Shown in pieces: positions 1 to 12,894 of a stretch of DNA of 64,000 nucleotides. The DNA comes from Manduca sexta (lineage: Eukaryota; Arthropoda; Insecta; Lepidoptera; Sphingidae). The stretch is from NCBI RefSeq assembly GCF_014839805.1, contig NC_051117.1, forward strand, positions 5,146,001 to 5,210,000. The letters run 5' to 3'. Under the pieces are notes generated by a model that searched no databases, was not told the DNA's origin, and saw only the letters and a list, made by a program, of their open reading frames with translations. Made by a program: the position numbers and the translations under genes. Within the stretch, counting starts at the first letter, position 1, and each line of letters starts with the position of its first letter.

Positions 1-3000
1 TCAAAACATTTGTACAAGCAAAGGCTTCGTCTGAACTGAAAAAGAAAAATTGTGTATTTCAAAATGGAACTACGAAGGATTCATTACCGTATATTCTGAA
101 ATCTAATTCTTTATTTGGTGAGGCCATCGCACATTCAGCGTCCAATCCCATCACATATCGCGCCAGCTTCAAACTTCGTTAAACTGAATTCCGTTAAAAC
201 AGATTACGTTCTGCAGTTTGCAGAATTCTCTCGTTGATTTTTCATTTTTTGCAAGCATGTCTCTTTTACAAGCGCTTGTTAATCTCTCCCGCTTGACTGC
301 CACTTATCTTTTTCTTTTGTAGTTTAATTAGATTATGTAAATAGTAAGCTGTTTTAAGTGTTCTTTGCTACATAGTATATCTACAGTTTCCGCCCTAGCC
401 TGCCTATAGCAAGTTACGATAGCAATTGGAAGCATATATAAATATATTTATATTCGGAGTAACAATTGTTAATTTATGAGTAGGCAGGTAATTCATGATC
501 ATAACTTCTTCGAAAAGTAGAGTTCTGAACTTTTCCTCATACTTATGTTAAACATTTATAAACTTGAAATGTTACCTACTGTAAAACCACGTTATTTCTC
601 ACATATAAATTAGGAATTTTGTTCGAACTTTTAATCAAATATCCATAATTTTGCATTATTTTCGTATCATTAAAAGAAAAGAAGTTCGCAAGTGCTACGA
701 AACGGCGTTATTATTATTCTTTCCACCTTTTTTTTGTATTTTGCTTCTTGTTGATTTTCGACTGTTATTCTGCGTAATCGAATGATCAATCCGTTCCATT
801 CAATTGTCTTAGCACGTTCCAAGTAAAAGGAACTTTATGGCTTTAAATTACTCACCTACAAAAGCGTATGTTTCCTTTCCTCAATTACTTTTTTTTGCTC
901 AAGGTAAATAGGTCTGATATATAAAGCATTATGTGTATTAAAAATGGTATACTCTCCCAACGTCAATGGCCAATTTTCCAAAATACAGGGCTAGAAAATA
1001 AAGTAGCTCGGTCAAAACCTATTAGACTCTGATCAAACAAAGAAGAGAAAGGACTAAGTAATGGTCAACACGAAACTAACCACAGTTCGCAATAACGATT
1101 TATCATGTTCAGTGTTTATCTGATCTGAAGGCACGAAATTATCCTCGTTTAATGTAAGACCGAGTAAATTGAGAAAGTAAGTGACCTTTAGATAAATAGA
1201 TTTATTGTAGCTCATTCAGCGAAGGTGTCCGTAACTACTGCCGTTGATTTAATTGCAGTTATTAATTTTCATTATTAAGTTTCACTTACCTACTGTAAAC
1301 CATAGATGGTATGTACAAAATGCCATGGATAATTTGTTATAATACCTACTTAATTTTTCTATACATTACTATTTGAACCAAGAACTTAGTTATTTCCTTT
1401 TATGAAAACTACGGACGGAGAAGTATGATTTAGCAGAGTTAAAATTGTTATGGAGACACAGTGCAAAAAGCTAATATTTCGGTATAATATGAATTAGAAA
1501 TACATTAAATGAATAAAAAAAAACCATTACGTACACTACCCTGCGTTTGACACATGTATACTTTTGTTAATGGTAAAACGTGTGGTCAAATTGAGAAGAG
1601 ATTGATAATAATCGTCTTTAATGTCTATACTTAGTCTTACTGAATGTCAAACATAATCATAATATTAAACATTTATAAATCTACGTAGAGAAAAGATTAT
1701 ACTTCTTTTAATTAAACACATTGTCACACTGAGAAGTGTGAGATTTGGCGTAATTAAAGTTCATAAAGAGAGGTGCAAATAAAATATATATATGTAAGTA
1801 TAATACGTGTTACTCATATATTAAATTCGACCATTAGTTATTATAAACATAATATAAATATGACTGTATTTTTATATTGGTTATTCAATCACCCACAAAT
1901 ACAGAAAAACATAGAATATATAATTATAAATACATAATGGATGCTACATATCATACATACATCTGCTACATAATATGTTATTTTACTCCAAAATAATGCA
2001 CAGTTTAAATAGATCATTTAATAGATATATCTAGTTCGTGAAAAATAATTTTATGTAAATCTGTTTACGGCCAACGAACCTAAATGATGTATGAAGTCTA
2101 GTTACAGTAAATCGCTGGCGGCTAGTGACAAATGAACGTGATATAACCGAAGATTGAGGAGCAGTCTTGAAGACAAAACAGTTAAGAAACGACTGATTTA
2201 AACCTTAATTAATTACAGGGGCACTACGCCAAACAAGTTTGTTTTTACTTGTACCATGTCTTGTTCTTTATGTTCTAGTTATAAACCAATGTATGTTTTC
2301 CTTACTATTTAAACAGCACAATCTTGGAATTTTCCTCAATAAAACTGCAATTTTTAAACATAGGTAACGATCACACACGCACCAGAAGATGTAGAAACTA
2401 CTTACTACAACGTAGTCTGCATGTCAATTCAGCTACCCGCATTTACAATTTCACCACCGGGATTACCCGATGACGTAATAAGGTTTAACTGTTTATCAGA
2501 TGGTAATGTTATGGAAAGTTGATACAGGGAATACTAAAGTCTATAATATGGTAGTAGTATGACCGAACATAGCCCAGCTCAAAAATTCTAGTCCTTAAAT
2601 CTTTTATGATCTATTTCAAATTGCGTGTTTATGCGTCTACCACAGACGAATTGCATAAAATCTACGAATGTTCCCAAAAACATTGCCATTCTTTCTATAG
2701 AGCTTCGTGACAAGGGTCAAGTTAAACTATATAAGTAAATAATAGGAATTTAAATTATGCTGCGTTGTTTTACTTTTTACTATTGTTTTAATTTTTTAAA
2801 TTTGCACAGTAACCATGGGCCACATAACATGAGCCATAATATAGTACAGTCGCCTTGTCGTGCCAATACAAAAAAGAGTTTTCAACATACGCCTTTGTAA
2901 CTATCGGATGTTACATACCTATCTATCTGCTATCGACATTTCCAGACAGATTACAAACATTTAGGTAGGTACATAAAATTTTATACGCTTTCCAATCGAC

Positions 3001-4090
3001 GTGATAGTTCGTTAATGGTCCAAGTTAGGATGTTAGCGAGCTTTTTGTTTTCAACGACTACGTAACTAAAGTTCGAACATTAAATAAGATGTAAATCTAG
3101 CTGAAAATTTAATCAATTATTGTACTTTGTGTTAGTAAGTATTTCAGTATGTTGACACGGACTTATTATATAAAACGTTGTAACTAACGTAACATGATAA
3201 TTTCTTTTCTATTATTTTATTTATACTTTTATTGTACTACACTAAAAATTAAACATTTAATACAAATAAATTTGTTTTTGTAATACTACTAAAAGAATAA
3301 ATTTGTCTTTGTAATATGTACTGCTAACGCGCAATTTATAATCTTTAATTTAGTATTATCCCCAAATAGTGCACGTAGTTATAACAACAAGAGTTTAGGC
3401 TGATTTGACATCATGCCAACATTATAGAAAAGGTTAAGACTGAATCATAGGACGAAATTATAACATTACAAACATAAACATTCCTGTTTCTGCATTTAGA
3501 AACGTACTTCTACGGCCTTAACATTAAACATTAAAAGCATGACTGTCTTAGCCTACTTTCATATCTATGTGTGGTTATGGAACTTTATTTCATTCACGTA
3601 TGGCATGTTTAAAGTTGGTTATTTTGCCATGATGATAGATTTTTGAAGTAAATATTTCTTCATCTTCACTCTTCAGCCAATAAACACTTCCTTCATTCAT
3701 ATAAAAACATATAGGTATGAACTTATTCAAGATTCCATTGTTTTTAAACTTGTAAATATAACACCATGATATGACACAAAATTTTAACAGATGCCATTTC
3801 CTCTATGGAACCGCAACATTGCGTACGCGCATCAACCTACATTACTGCTGCTACTGCCATTCTACGTACTTTAACAGCAAGACATGACCATAAACGGTTC
3901 ACCGAGTAAGGCGTAAGTGAAAATGTTCCATACCATTAATATACTTATTCGGCTAATGGAGTGTAGTAGACCAGTTATTAACACGTGAAGCTGTTAATGC
4001 GGCCTAATTGGTGGGATATTACTTTTTTATACTATTTCAGTTCATGTTTTTAGTGAGGTAGCATAGGTTAGAGTAATATGGTTCCTACCT
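1..4090. other. AT-rich noncoding stretch, no gene seen
   Basis: I see no splice-bounded coding segment, RNA gene or recognisable repeat here. Open frames are short and biased to AT-rich codons, as expected by chance. It may be part of a long intron of the minus-strand gene that starts near 23.48 kb, but nothing in the stretch itself shows this. Confidence 0.5.
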
Positions 4091-4116
4091 GCTAAACATC
4101 TTCCTAGATGTTTAGC
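4091..4116. repeat. perfect 11-bp inverted repeat (hairpin)
   Basis: The arms GCTAAACATCT and AGATGTTTAGC are exact reverse complements separated by TCCT, followed by AATAAAT. The stem is short and no transcript context is visible, so the function is unknown. Confidence 0.6.
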
Positions 4117-4922
4117 AATAAATGAAACCTCATATTGCATAAACAAAAGGTTTGTACCAGATTACGTTTAATAATAAATAATATATTATTTCTTTCCTAT
4201 ATCAAAGAAAATGATGATTTTTCTAACAAATTAATAAGTAACCGATTACGTAAGTTGCATATTTACATAATATTATTTATAGTGAAATATATTTACTACG
4301 ATGACTTCATTAGACCTCTGCATCAATTAATTTATAGGTACAATTTATATAGAAATACCTCTTAAAGTAACTTCCTTCTATTTATACTCCAAGTACCAAC
4401 GAATGTCATATTGTTTCATGATGACACTAACACATGTCACCGACACAAATGTTTCGAACTTGACGTGTGGGAAACATCTCGAAATAAAACCCATTCATGT
4501 GTCATTCTATAACTTTAATTATACATATCTCTATACCCTATAGACAAGTCCATTCACGTAGTAAGCTTATATGTATTCTATAGATTATATGGTGGATATT
4601 ATTTACGTAGGAAAATGTAAGTTTTTAGAGTTAAGTAAGTATGACATAATTATTATCTACGGGTTTATAATTTCCAATAAGTACTTACGTAAGTATGTAA
4701 AGCATGACACGTATTACAAGTAAATACGATATATTTATCTATACATGTATGTGTAGGCACTTACTCAAAGTTATAAGCCAAGTTAGGTATAAAACGAAAT
4801 GTGTTAATATCCTCCTTGAAAATAAAAAATAATGTTTAACCACAAATTAATAATAGTCGTGTCATTGATACGTTTAGGTACTAAATAGTTTTCGATCTTC
4901 CTAGACAGACTGTCGTACCTAG
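4117..4922. other. noncoding, nothing recognised
   Basis: The only open frame of note (4135-4365, plus) is built of AT-rich codons with no recognisable protein features, and I treat it as chance. No repeat or RNA gene is seen. Confidence 0.45.
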
Positions 4923-5165
4923 CCATGACGTAAGCAGCTTTATTGTGTGCGCAGTACATCACTCTAACGAGTCGGGTTCACACCTGGATCGGGCAGTAAT
5001 ATAAGGTTTTTTCTGCTTAGTATCAGCCCGGTGTCTAGAACTTATACCCATAAGGGTTTGTCCTCTATTACATCACAGGGCAAAGCATACGTCAAAGCGA
5101 AAAGTGGGTGTTCTGGTTGAACTTCCGCCTACCCTTCAGAAGTAAAGGCGTGTTTGTTTGTTTTG
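4923..5165 (+). mobile_element. degenerate tRNA-derived SINE copy
   Basis: The head aligns by eye with the better preserved copies at 25.8 kb and 54.7 kb. It has an A-box-like segment near the start, a B-box-like GGTTCACACC, then a GATCGGGCAGT segment. The tail (GCGAAAAGTGGGTG followed by CCGCCTACCCTTC) matches the tail of the 54.7-kb copy. I infer an old lepidopteran SINE transcribed by Pol III through the internal boxes and moved by LINE machinery. Sequence drift is substantial, so it is unlikely to be active. Confidence 0.55.
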
Positions 5166-5847
5166 ATCTACCTAGCCCCAGATGATATCTATAACTACAA
5201 TTAGTTATTAACTATAAAATGTGTTTTGGTTTAATTTAAATACATAAGCAAAATATTGGGCTTATACAAACCATCATACTTCTTCCATTAGATTGCAGAA
5301 ATACCAACAATTACTGGGCTCCATCAGTACACAAAATAGAGTATTCATGAATGTTTTAAAAATTCATATCCTGCTTCTATTTATAAGCAACCAAAGCACA
5401 AAACAGAGCTCAAGAAATACTGGATTTTTACAATTCCTTATAAGAAAACAAATTAAAGCCATACGAATTATATTTAATCAGGGCGTGGGCGGTGAAACGA
5501 CAGGCGCCAAAATCTAAGAACATGATAGTATAAAAGGTACAAAGACCTTTATATTAAATTCCGAACGTAACTTCATTTCTCCATTGTATTAGGTGAGTTG
5601 CCAAGTTTACTGTATTTCTTAGTAAATGGTACCTATTACACAATACTATCTCGTTCAATACAGGCCTGTTTTATTGAAAACCGCCTGCCATTTTTATATA
5701 AAAACATTCATTTACGACGATAATTATAAACCTAACAATAATTAAAGTAATAAAATCGTAGATATGCAGATAATTATTAAGGAAAAAAGGAAAAAAATCT
5801 ATGTCAAGGCAAAATAGTATAAACTCTGATAGATCTGGCACCCCTAG
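5166..5847. other. noncoding, nothing recognised
   Basis: A 74-codon open frame at 5293-5517 has no recognisable motif and no splice context that would support an exon. No repeat is identified. Confidence 0.4.
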
Positions 5848-6174
5848 TTATTCCATTGACACCGATACCCAAATCAAATCAAAACCCATCTTGTATTGAT
5901 TGGTGCTGGCGCGTTCAATACAGATCTTACCATTGGGTCGAGTGCAGCTGGCATCTTGCAAGTCCGAGATGAAATGTAGGTTAAAAGTGTCTTTTGTGGA
6001 GCTATCTCTATACGAGTATCTAGGATATAACGTCCGGCGCACGATATCACGCAGCCAACGTACAAATGCCGTAGTTGAAGAATGGTACAATAACTGTGAT
6101 CTTCCCACGACCGCTTCCGCTGCTCCGCTGCAATATGTAATTAAATTTGATATGTGAGCGTTCTGTATGAACAA
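5848..6174 (-). pseudogene. GC-richer open frame, probable transposon remnant
   Basis: A 108-codon frame on the minus strand has clearly higher GC and more protein-like composition than its surroundings. It includes segments such as AFVRWLRDIV and DLQDASCTRPNGKICIERAS. It has no clear splice sites and sits in an otherwise featureless region. I cannot name the family. The composition suggests a piece of a dispersed transposable element or a retroposed fragment, not a host gene. A short overlapping frame on the plus strand is taken as its shadow. Confidence 0.3.
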
Positions 6175-8157
6175 GATTGAATCGTCATTCGTTAATTAAA
6201 TTATAAATGGTGAATAGATATGAATTGATATTAGTGGATAGATAGTACCATCGTATACGCATTTTGCGTAACACGAATTTCATAATCCACACATTTGTCG
6301 ATATATTATTGTACATAAAAACAGCCTTGTGTTATACCGTGCCACTGCTGTACACGGGCGCCAACTACTAATGACTTGCCGATAGGTACTGTTTGAAAAT
6401 TGATTTTCGATATATAACGAAAATTGAGTTATAATAACACCAACGCGTGTTTGTTTACGCCTGAATCCTTGAGACAAGCCATCTGCCTCGTGCGTAGATA
6501 AAGCCGATACCTTTCCGACTAGAAAGTGAAGATAATGCGTTACACATTGCGAAACTAATCAATATCATATCGAGAAGTGCACGCGAATAGAATTGTAAAT
6601 AATGCGAAGAGCAGTTGGATTGCAATTCAAACACATACGTATTTTTTTTTAATTATAGTTGAAGCAGCAAATGGGTCATTTAATAATTATTAATTAACAT
6701 CAACGTACATGATGAACAGATGGACATTGTAGTGCGGTGTGTGGTCGACTTTAATAAAACAGAATAACAATTGAAAGGCGACAAAGAGTTTTGAGACTCT
6801 AGCATCTTAGTGAACAACGAAAGACAGCAGCTATTACGTTGGTTTTTTGAGATCGTGCTAGTATTAGAACACACCTACATTTACCAAACTGATTTGGTTC
6901 GATCCTTAAAAAGTTCCAGTTTTAGGTCACGTTGTTCGCTTTGGGCTTAGATACTTATTCGTTGCCTTTACTATCAGGAGTGCACTGTAAAGCATCCCAC
7001 AATAAAATTAAAACTGGGGAAGTGCTTTCTCTAAGCTGTCATAATAGTTCACAATAGGCGATATACCTTACATTATGTATTATAAGACACGTTAATGATT
7101 CGATGTATCATGTTCCTTTCGACTCATCCATTTATAGAGGTCTTTGGCAAGTCGCCGTTCTAATGGAACTGGCTATAATGATCTCATTTCTATAAGGGTT
7201 ATATTTGTCACTGCTGTGAAATCATCACCAGTTAAAGTCTGTAAACATACATTTAATGTATTTTGTACATCGATATCTGCCAAGAAACATAAATATTTTA
7301 TAATGTAAAATCGGCTACTGGTCACCTATTAAATTATACAAACGAAGCATGCAGAAAATTGATGAAGAGAAATGCGTTGTTTTTGTCTCATATAAATTTA
7401 TTTGCGTATAAAAATACAACATAATATACCTGATATTATTCATTTACACACAAATAAATCCAACGTGGATAGTCGGGATCAGACGATTTTTATAGGGTAA
7501 CAGACCAAGCGATTAATCAACGTCTAATATGTTATAGCTCGCCGCCATAATTTTTCGAAATTACTACCAGCAAGCGTAGGAATTTTATAAACATAACTTG
7601 TGGGCATTATGAATTCCTTATTATTGAATAAGTTCGGCTTCGAGCTCACACCCCAGCTCAAAAAAATAGGAAACCATTGAGTAAACAAGGATTAACAAGC
7701 CCCATTGTGTACACCGGTCTCCGCTGCGTCACCTCACACGTTCCATGACCCTATAAATCCTGTGACAAATGATCAATAACACCGTTTAATGAAGCATGTA
7801 TATATATTCAATATTCTTGTGTACGGAACAATGAAGATTGCAATGTCGCAGCTGTCATGCTTAGCTGCACGCAGCACGGTGCACGTAAATTGAAATTATG
7901 ACCATATATTGTGCAAATTGATGTTACATAGCGTATAATTTTGTAAAAACGTCGTGCTGCTAGACATTTATAATATCCTTATACTAAAAACGTACTGTTC
8001 CATTTTTTTTGTAGACTGAGAATTCTTATATAAAGTGTAATAGAAACAGGAATATTATATTTTATTCTTTTTCTTTTAAAATATATTATTTAGATCTTTT
8101 TAAGATTCACAATTTCGTCATACATGTTTGCTACGTAACTTAACTGTTTACGCAGCG
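6175..8157. other. noncoding, nothing recognised
   Basis: Short chance open frames only (6280-6477 and 6680-6874, minus). I see no repeat ends, RNA genes or convincing exons. Confidence 0.45.
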
Positions 8158-8358
8158 CAGCAACGAAAGCTCTCAAAAGAAAAAAAACCGTTTTTGCAAC
8201 ATTTTTTATTGATCCTCAGCTCCTATTATTCATAGCGTGATATTACATAGTCTATAGCCTTTCTCAATAAATGGGCTATCCAGCACTAAAAGAATTTTCC
8301 AATTGGAACGAGTAGTTCCTGAGATAAGCGCGTTCATACAAATAAATAAACAAACTCT
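8158..8358 (-). mobile_element. Helitron-like (Lep1-type) non-autonomous fragment
   Basis: Read on the minus strand, this begins AAGAGTTTGTTTATTTATTT and continues through GAACGCGCTTATCTCAGG, a 'pairs with a plus-strand copy' head also present at 56.84 kb (AAGAGTTTGTTTGTTTGAAC, CGCGCTAATCTCAGG). The middle part (GGATAGCCCATTTATTGAG, then GGCTATAGAC) and the AGGAGCTGAGGA segment match a repeat I know as widespread in Lepidoptera. The typical CTAGT 3' end is not visible, so this copy is truncated or decayed. Confidence 0.6.
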
Positions 8359-9949
8359 TAAGATTTATTATTATATAATAGAAGTATAGATATAGATTTT
8401 TAAATTTCAAACACGCAAAATATAAGTAGAAATGTAACATACAATGCATACAATGTTTTTATATGAGTAAAATGTAACCTGTATTATCATGTTGCGGTTT
8501 ACTGCTGAATAGTAATTATTAATTAATCTCCGGATATCACCGCCTATAAAAACCCGTCTTTCCAAGGTGAGGGTGTTGCCAATCTTTGAAGAAAGAATAA
8601 AAAAGTGGGCGAATCGGCGGTGCACTTGTTCCTTCACAACATTAATTTTAGTGTTTACAACACGTGGATTTTCTGTAACAGTGGTTTATGGTATCATCCT
8701 TATCTAACCGGCTCTTTCAGCCTGTGTAGATAAAACAGTTTACAGTGTAGCTTTTCTAATTATAAAAATGTTGTAAAACCCACAACTCACGCCCAAGCAG
8801 TTTAAAAGGTATTTCGAACCTTTTAAACAAACTTTGAAAAAGGGAAAGTTCTCAATTTATTTTTCCAACTCGCTTAAATAACCAACATTTTGTCTGGTTT
8901 GCGAATTTCGGTCTGAAAGTAACATAAGAAACAACAAACAAAGTTAGCTCGAACACAGATTGTTGAGTTAAAAAAATATAAGGGGTAAAGGTCAAAAGTT
9001 CCTAGCCAACAACATGGATTGACAAATACTTAATCCGAATAAACGTGGTCATTCTCCAAACTGTAATTAAAATGTTAAATGTATTTAAGATACTTTCTCT
9101 CTAACGTTGACTTTGTTAATACGGGTTGTATTAAATGTTATTATCATAATTCATAATAAGATTTATGTCGGGAATAAATTATACACGGTGTACAATTTAT
9201 AGGTATTTATACTGCGTAGTTTTGTGTAAAATTCTTTTAGATAAGAAGTATTTTGGATAAATAGACTGTATTTGAAGAAGAAAGGCCTATATTTAAACTT
9301 TTTTATATTTTAATACACATTTCAAAATAGTCTGACTCTAATATAGAGAAAAATATGACTACATAATAATAATGTGTTAAATAATAAAAATGGATGAGTT
9401 TATGGTTCGTAACGAGCGTAACAAAAGCGTGCATTTATACTATTACTTTCCGCTGTACACAAAAACCGGTTAAATACGTTAAAATGCTTACATCATCTAT
9501 CTCCGCCACTATACATTGTTACATCTCAGTGGTTTGTGATCACGCCATGACGATACGTTTTGTGCACACAGCATTCAATCGCTCTCACATTATAGTATAG
9601 TTAGGCTGAACAGACCGAAAACACAAGTGGGCGACCTTGCTGACTTAATATATTCAAATCAACGTAGCCGTCTGCTTAGCTCACAAACGAAACGTAAAAC
9701 CACAAATTCTTATTATATATTTATTCGGTTATGTATAGAAAACTAAGATTAATAAAGGTCAAATACATGCACAGCGACTGCCAGCGTATATGACTTGAAC
9801 GCATATTGCATCACAAGTTTATTTGCGGACTTGACACGGCCGAAATGCTGTTATTCGAGCACGCACAGTAACGTCACTTGGTACGATATTAAAAAAAATC
9901 GCTATAAGTACAAAAGGGTACATAATTTTAAATTTAATTTATACATTTT
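8359..9949. other. noncoding, one short hairpin inside
   Basis: AT-rich sequence with no defensible gene. The 68- to 76-codon frames here (for example 8407-8637 minus and 9394-9600 plus) have no recognised features. Confidence 0.45.
8800..8828. repeat. perfect 11-bp inverted repeat
   Basis: GTTTAAAAGGT and ACCTTTTAAAC are exact reverse complements around a 7-nt loop (ATTTCGA). No function can be assigned. Confidence 0.55.
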
Positions 9950-10250
9950 ATCTAGATTAATAATGCATGCATAGTTCGCTGCGATGGCTCGCCGTTTTAA
10001 TTAAAAACGCCGTGAGTGATTAAAACATCAATTTATTGGTGCAGCTTTGCTTCGGGCGAGCTTTGCCTGCATCACGCCATGGTGGCATAATATCCGCTCG
10101 GTGATTAAACTAGCGACGGTGGTGACGGCGTTGTGGCGCCACAATCCCGTTGCAATCACTACATACCGCATCAAACCCACATAAGGTGCTCGCCACCGAC
10201 GGCCGAGACACTACCGACATTACCTACAATAGCTGTTTTTCTTCAATAGA
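9950..10250. promoter_or_regulatory. GC-richer block, candidate conserved noncoding/enhancer
   Basis: This block stands out from the AT-rich surroundings. It has CpG-containing stretches and a homeodomain-type TTTTAATTAAAA site inside GCCGTTTTAATTAAAAACGCC, and it has no coding frame. Such islands inside large insect introns are often enhancers. That is inference from composition only; I cannot align other species. Confidence 0.3.
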
Positions 10251-10810
10251 ATATTGATTGCGAAAAAACATGTAATAACTGCTTTACTGAGAAATTGACG
10301 GCACCTATAATGACTGCATTACTTCGATACCGGTTAGATATTATGACGTGTTAAACACATAATCGAAGACCTTTTATAAACATCCAACTAATGTCATAAT
10401 AACCGGATTTAGCTATATTATTACGGATCGACCAATAGCAGCTGTAGATTGTACAGTGTACACAAGTTTTTTTGGCGCAGTGGCATCGATTGAAATGGGT
10501 GTTTGCTTGGCCAATAATAACACACGAGTTTTGTTCAAACGTTACAAACCTGAGGAGCTTTTGCGAAACTCAAAAAAGTAGTTAATACATTTAGAACATA
10601 ATTTTCATAACGCGATTTTGAATGCTATTGCATAAACCCATATCATAATCATGTCAAAATGTGTATTTGTCATTATATTCACTGTTCGGCCAGACCTAAC
10701 ACTACCCAATACGTAAAATCACAAACTTGAAGTAAAATTTAAGCACTATTCTAGCTCATAAAAAATATTATGAAACGTTAGTAAATAAGATGACATAAGT
10801 AACTGTTTTT
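10251..10810. other. noncoding, nothing recognised
   Basis: AT-rich sequence between two GC-richer blocks. No gene, repeat or RNA is seen. Confidence 0.4.
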
Positions 10811-11165
10811 GTGGACAAGAGCCTGGGTCAACGACGCGACGCGCTAAACAGCACCGCAATAAAACAAATGACAAAATTGTGCAGTACACTGCTCCGGATG
10901 ACAGGATGGAATAATTTTTTCTTGTGACGCAGCACGCGATAGGGTCGATTTTATTGTCCTCCCACTCTGGTGCTTTTCATTAATTTCCGGCCAAATCCGA
11001 AGCAATTTATTGTGAATAATGTCGCACTCTCGGTTACCCCTTCTACATTTCAATGGGTGCATTGTTAATGGCGTATTCGAGGGCGAAGAAATATTAAATC
11101 AAAATGCATTCAGTTCTCGCGCAATGCAGATTAAATTAAGCGCTGCTCTGCAGGATTAAATAAGA
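10811..11165. promoter_or_regulatory. second GC-richer block, candidate regulatory element
   Basis: The sequence is compositionally distinct and contains homeodomain-like ATTAAATTAAG and paired GC-rich patches (GACGCGACGCGC at the left, GCGCTGCTCTGCAGG at the right). A 72-codon minus-strand frame (10,844-11,062) has no recognisable domain and I do not believe it is a gene. A conserved enhancer in a long intron is possible but unproven. Confidence 0.25.
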
Positions 11166-12690
11166 ATGGACTTTTGTGAAAATATTGAAATCATCCGTCG
11201 TCATGTCGGCGCACGTAGTTGAATTGTTAATGGCACTCAGTTGATTTGCGTCAAGCACTGAATGTTTAAAATCTACTTTGAATGCAATGTCACGAATCAG
11301 ACGAAAAGATGTTTACTAATAAATAATTTAATGCGTAACTTAAATATTTAAAGGGTTAAGCCCGATTATTACTTTCTAGGTAACTTTTAAAATGGCGACC
11401 GCTGTGCTTTCATACAGGTAAGGTAAATAATTAAAATGTTATTTTGGTTTTTGATAATATAATATAGGTACCTACTTACATATATAATATATTAAACGAA
11501 CTTGCCAAGATTACCTAAATAGTTAGTACGTCGAACATTACTTTAATAATAACTATAGCGTTTACAGGCCGTATTTGTATGGCATAATGATAAAAATGGT
11601 TTCCAAGGCCGTTGTTTGTAGCGCATCAAATAATAGTAACGACCGCACTAACTACATAAAGATTTTTTATTCACGGCTCATTTATCTCCATAAAAAGAGA
11701 GTGAGCAGCGAATAAATGCCTAGGGCAAAAAATATGAAAAAACAGGCGTGCCTATTCAACAAAATAAGGTCAACCCAAGCGACTTTTCACACAAGTCCCA
11801 ATATTACGTGTGCTTTTTGTTTTCATTAAAATCCTACGTTGAACATACGCTGATTTCCCAATGGGTACAATGGAAACTAATTTAATGTGGAACCGTGGTT
11901 AAGATATTTCTACCTTTTGTTACTTGTTTGTTACGAAATTATTCGTAATAATATTAATCGCTTGTTTATTTAGTTACACTGCTTATATCATTTTATTTAT
12001 TTTTCATTGTGAGTTCTTAAAAGGAATTATCCAAGTACAAAATTGTCACATAGACAGTATTTATGGAAATATTTGTTCTTCAGTTAAACATAGCTTTTGT
12101 GCTTCGACAAACTTAACATATTATTTAAGGTTCGAAGAACCAAGTTTAGGCCAAACATTTCCATTTCTCATTCTTAATTCAAACTCATGTTTTCTGCTTA
12201 CTAATCTTACTTATTGGACGTGACGCACTGAACGAACGAATAATATAATTAAATTGCGAGCAAATTTCAAGAAGACACGAAATTATGAGTAGTTATAAAT
12301 CTTTATTTGCACACGCTATAGGAGCGTCACCTATAATTTACTACGCAATTACCTAAATTAAATTAAAGCCAAAGTTCATGTGTATTACACATTTCAAATA
12401 TGGTGTTGTTACTTACTTGGCAATTAAATGGCTTTAGAGAAGCACTGTGTAGTACTTGTTTTATTTATCAGCTGTACGCAGTAAAAAAGTTATTTTGCAT
12501 TTGCTAGGTATAATTAAGAACACATGTTACTGTAATAAGTACATACAATACAGATACAATTGCGACACAAGTTCTTTTTTATTTGCAAACAAAACGTAAC
12601 AATTTAAAATAATGGAATTCTTCAGGATTTACCAAAACCGATCTCAATTATACTGCAATATCCAGTAGTTTTCATTAGCTTTGTCGTCTA
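11166..12690. other. noncoding, nothing recognised
   Basis: A 99-codon plus-strand frame at 11,924-12,223 is hydrophobic at its start, but its codons are AT-rich and no family is recognised. I treat it as chance. Confidence 0.4.
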
Positions 12691-12894
12691 TTGACCTACA
12701 TTAATCTTCTGTTGTTAATCACCCGCAATGCAGGTAGCACCGCACTGATCTGCACGCATTGGCACTTGGCAACCCAGACCGGAAGCCATTACGTGACCGG
12801 TGCCACCGGGCTCTCACTGCACTTGGAGATGACTTCACAACGCCATATTAGCTTACCGCCCTGCCGCTTCCGTGATGAATGGGATATGAAGTGA
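12691..12894 (+). other. GC-rich island with a 67-codon open frame, unidentified
   Basis: A sharp rise in GC over about 200 bp (roughly 12,725-12,890) stands inside AT-rich DNA. The open frame reads ...CTHWHLATQTGSHYVTGATG... and has no motif I recognise. There is no clear splice acceptor or donor framing it. It could be a fragment of an unrecognised repeat, a regulatory island or an isolated exon; I cannot choose. Confidence 0.2.

Noticed and set aside
4052..4080. TGAGGTAGCATAGGTTAG, which shares the let-7 seed
   Set aside because: Beyond the seed the match to let-7 is poor and the neighbouring sequence does not give a proper precursor hairpin with the expected star strand.
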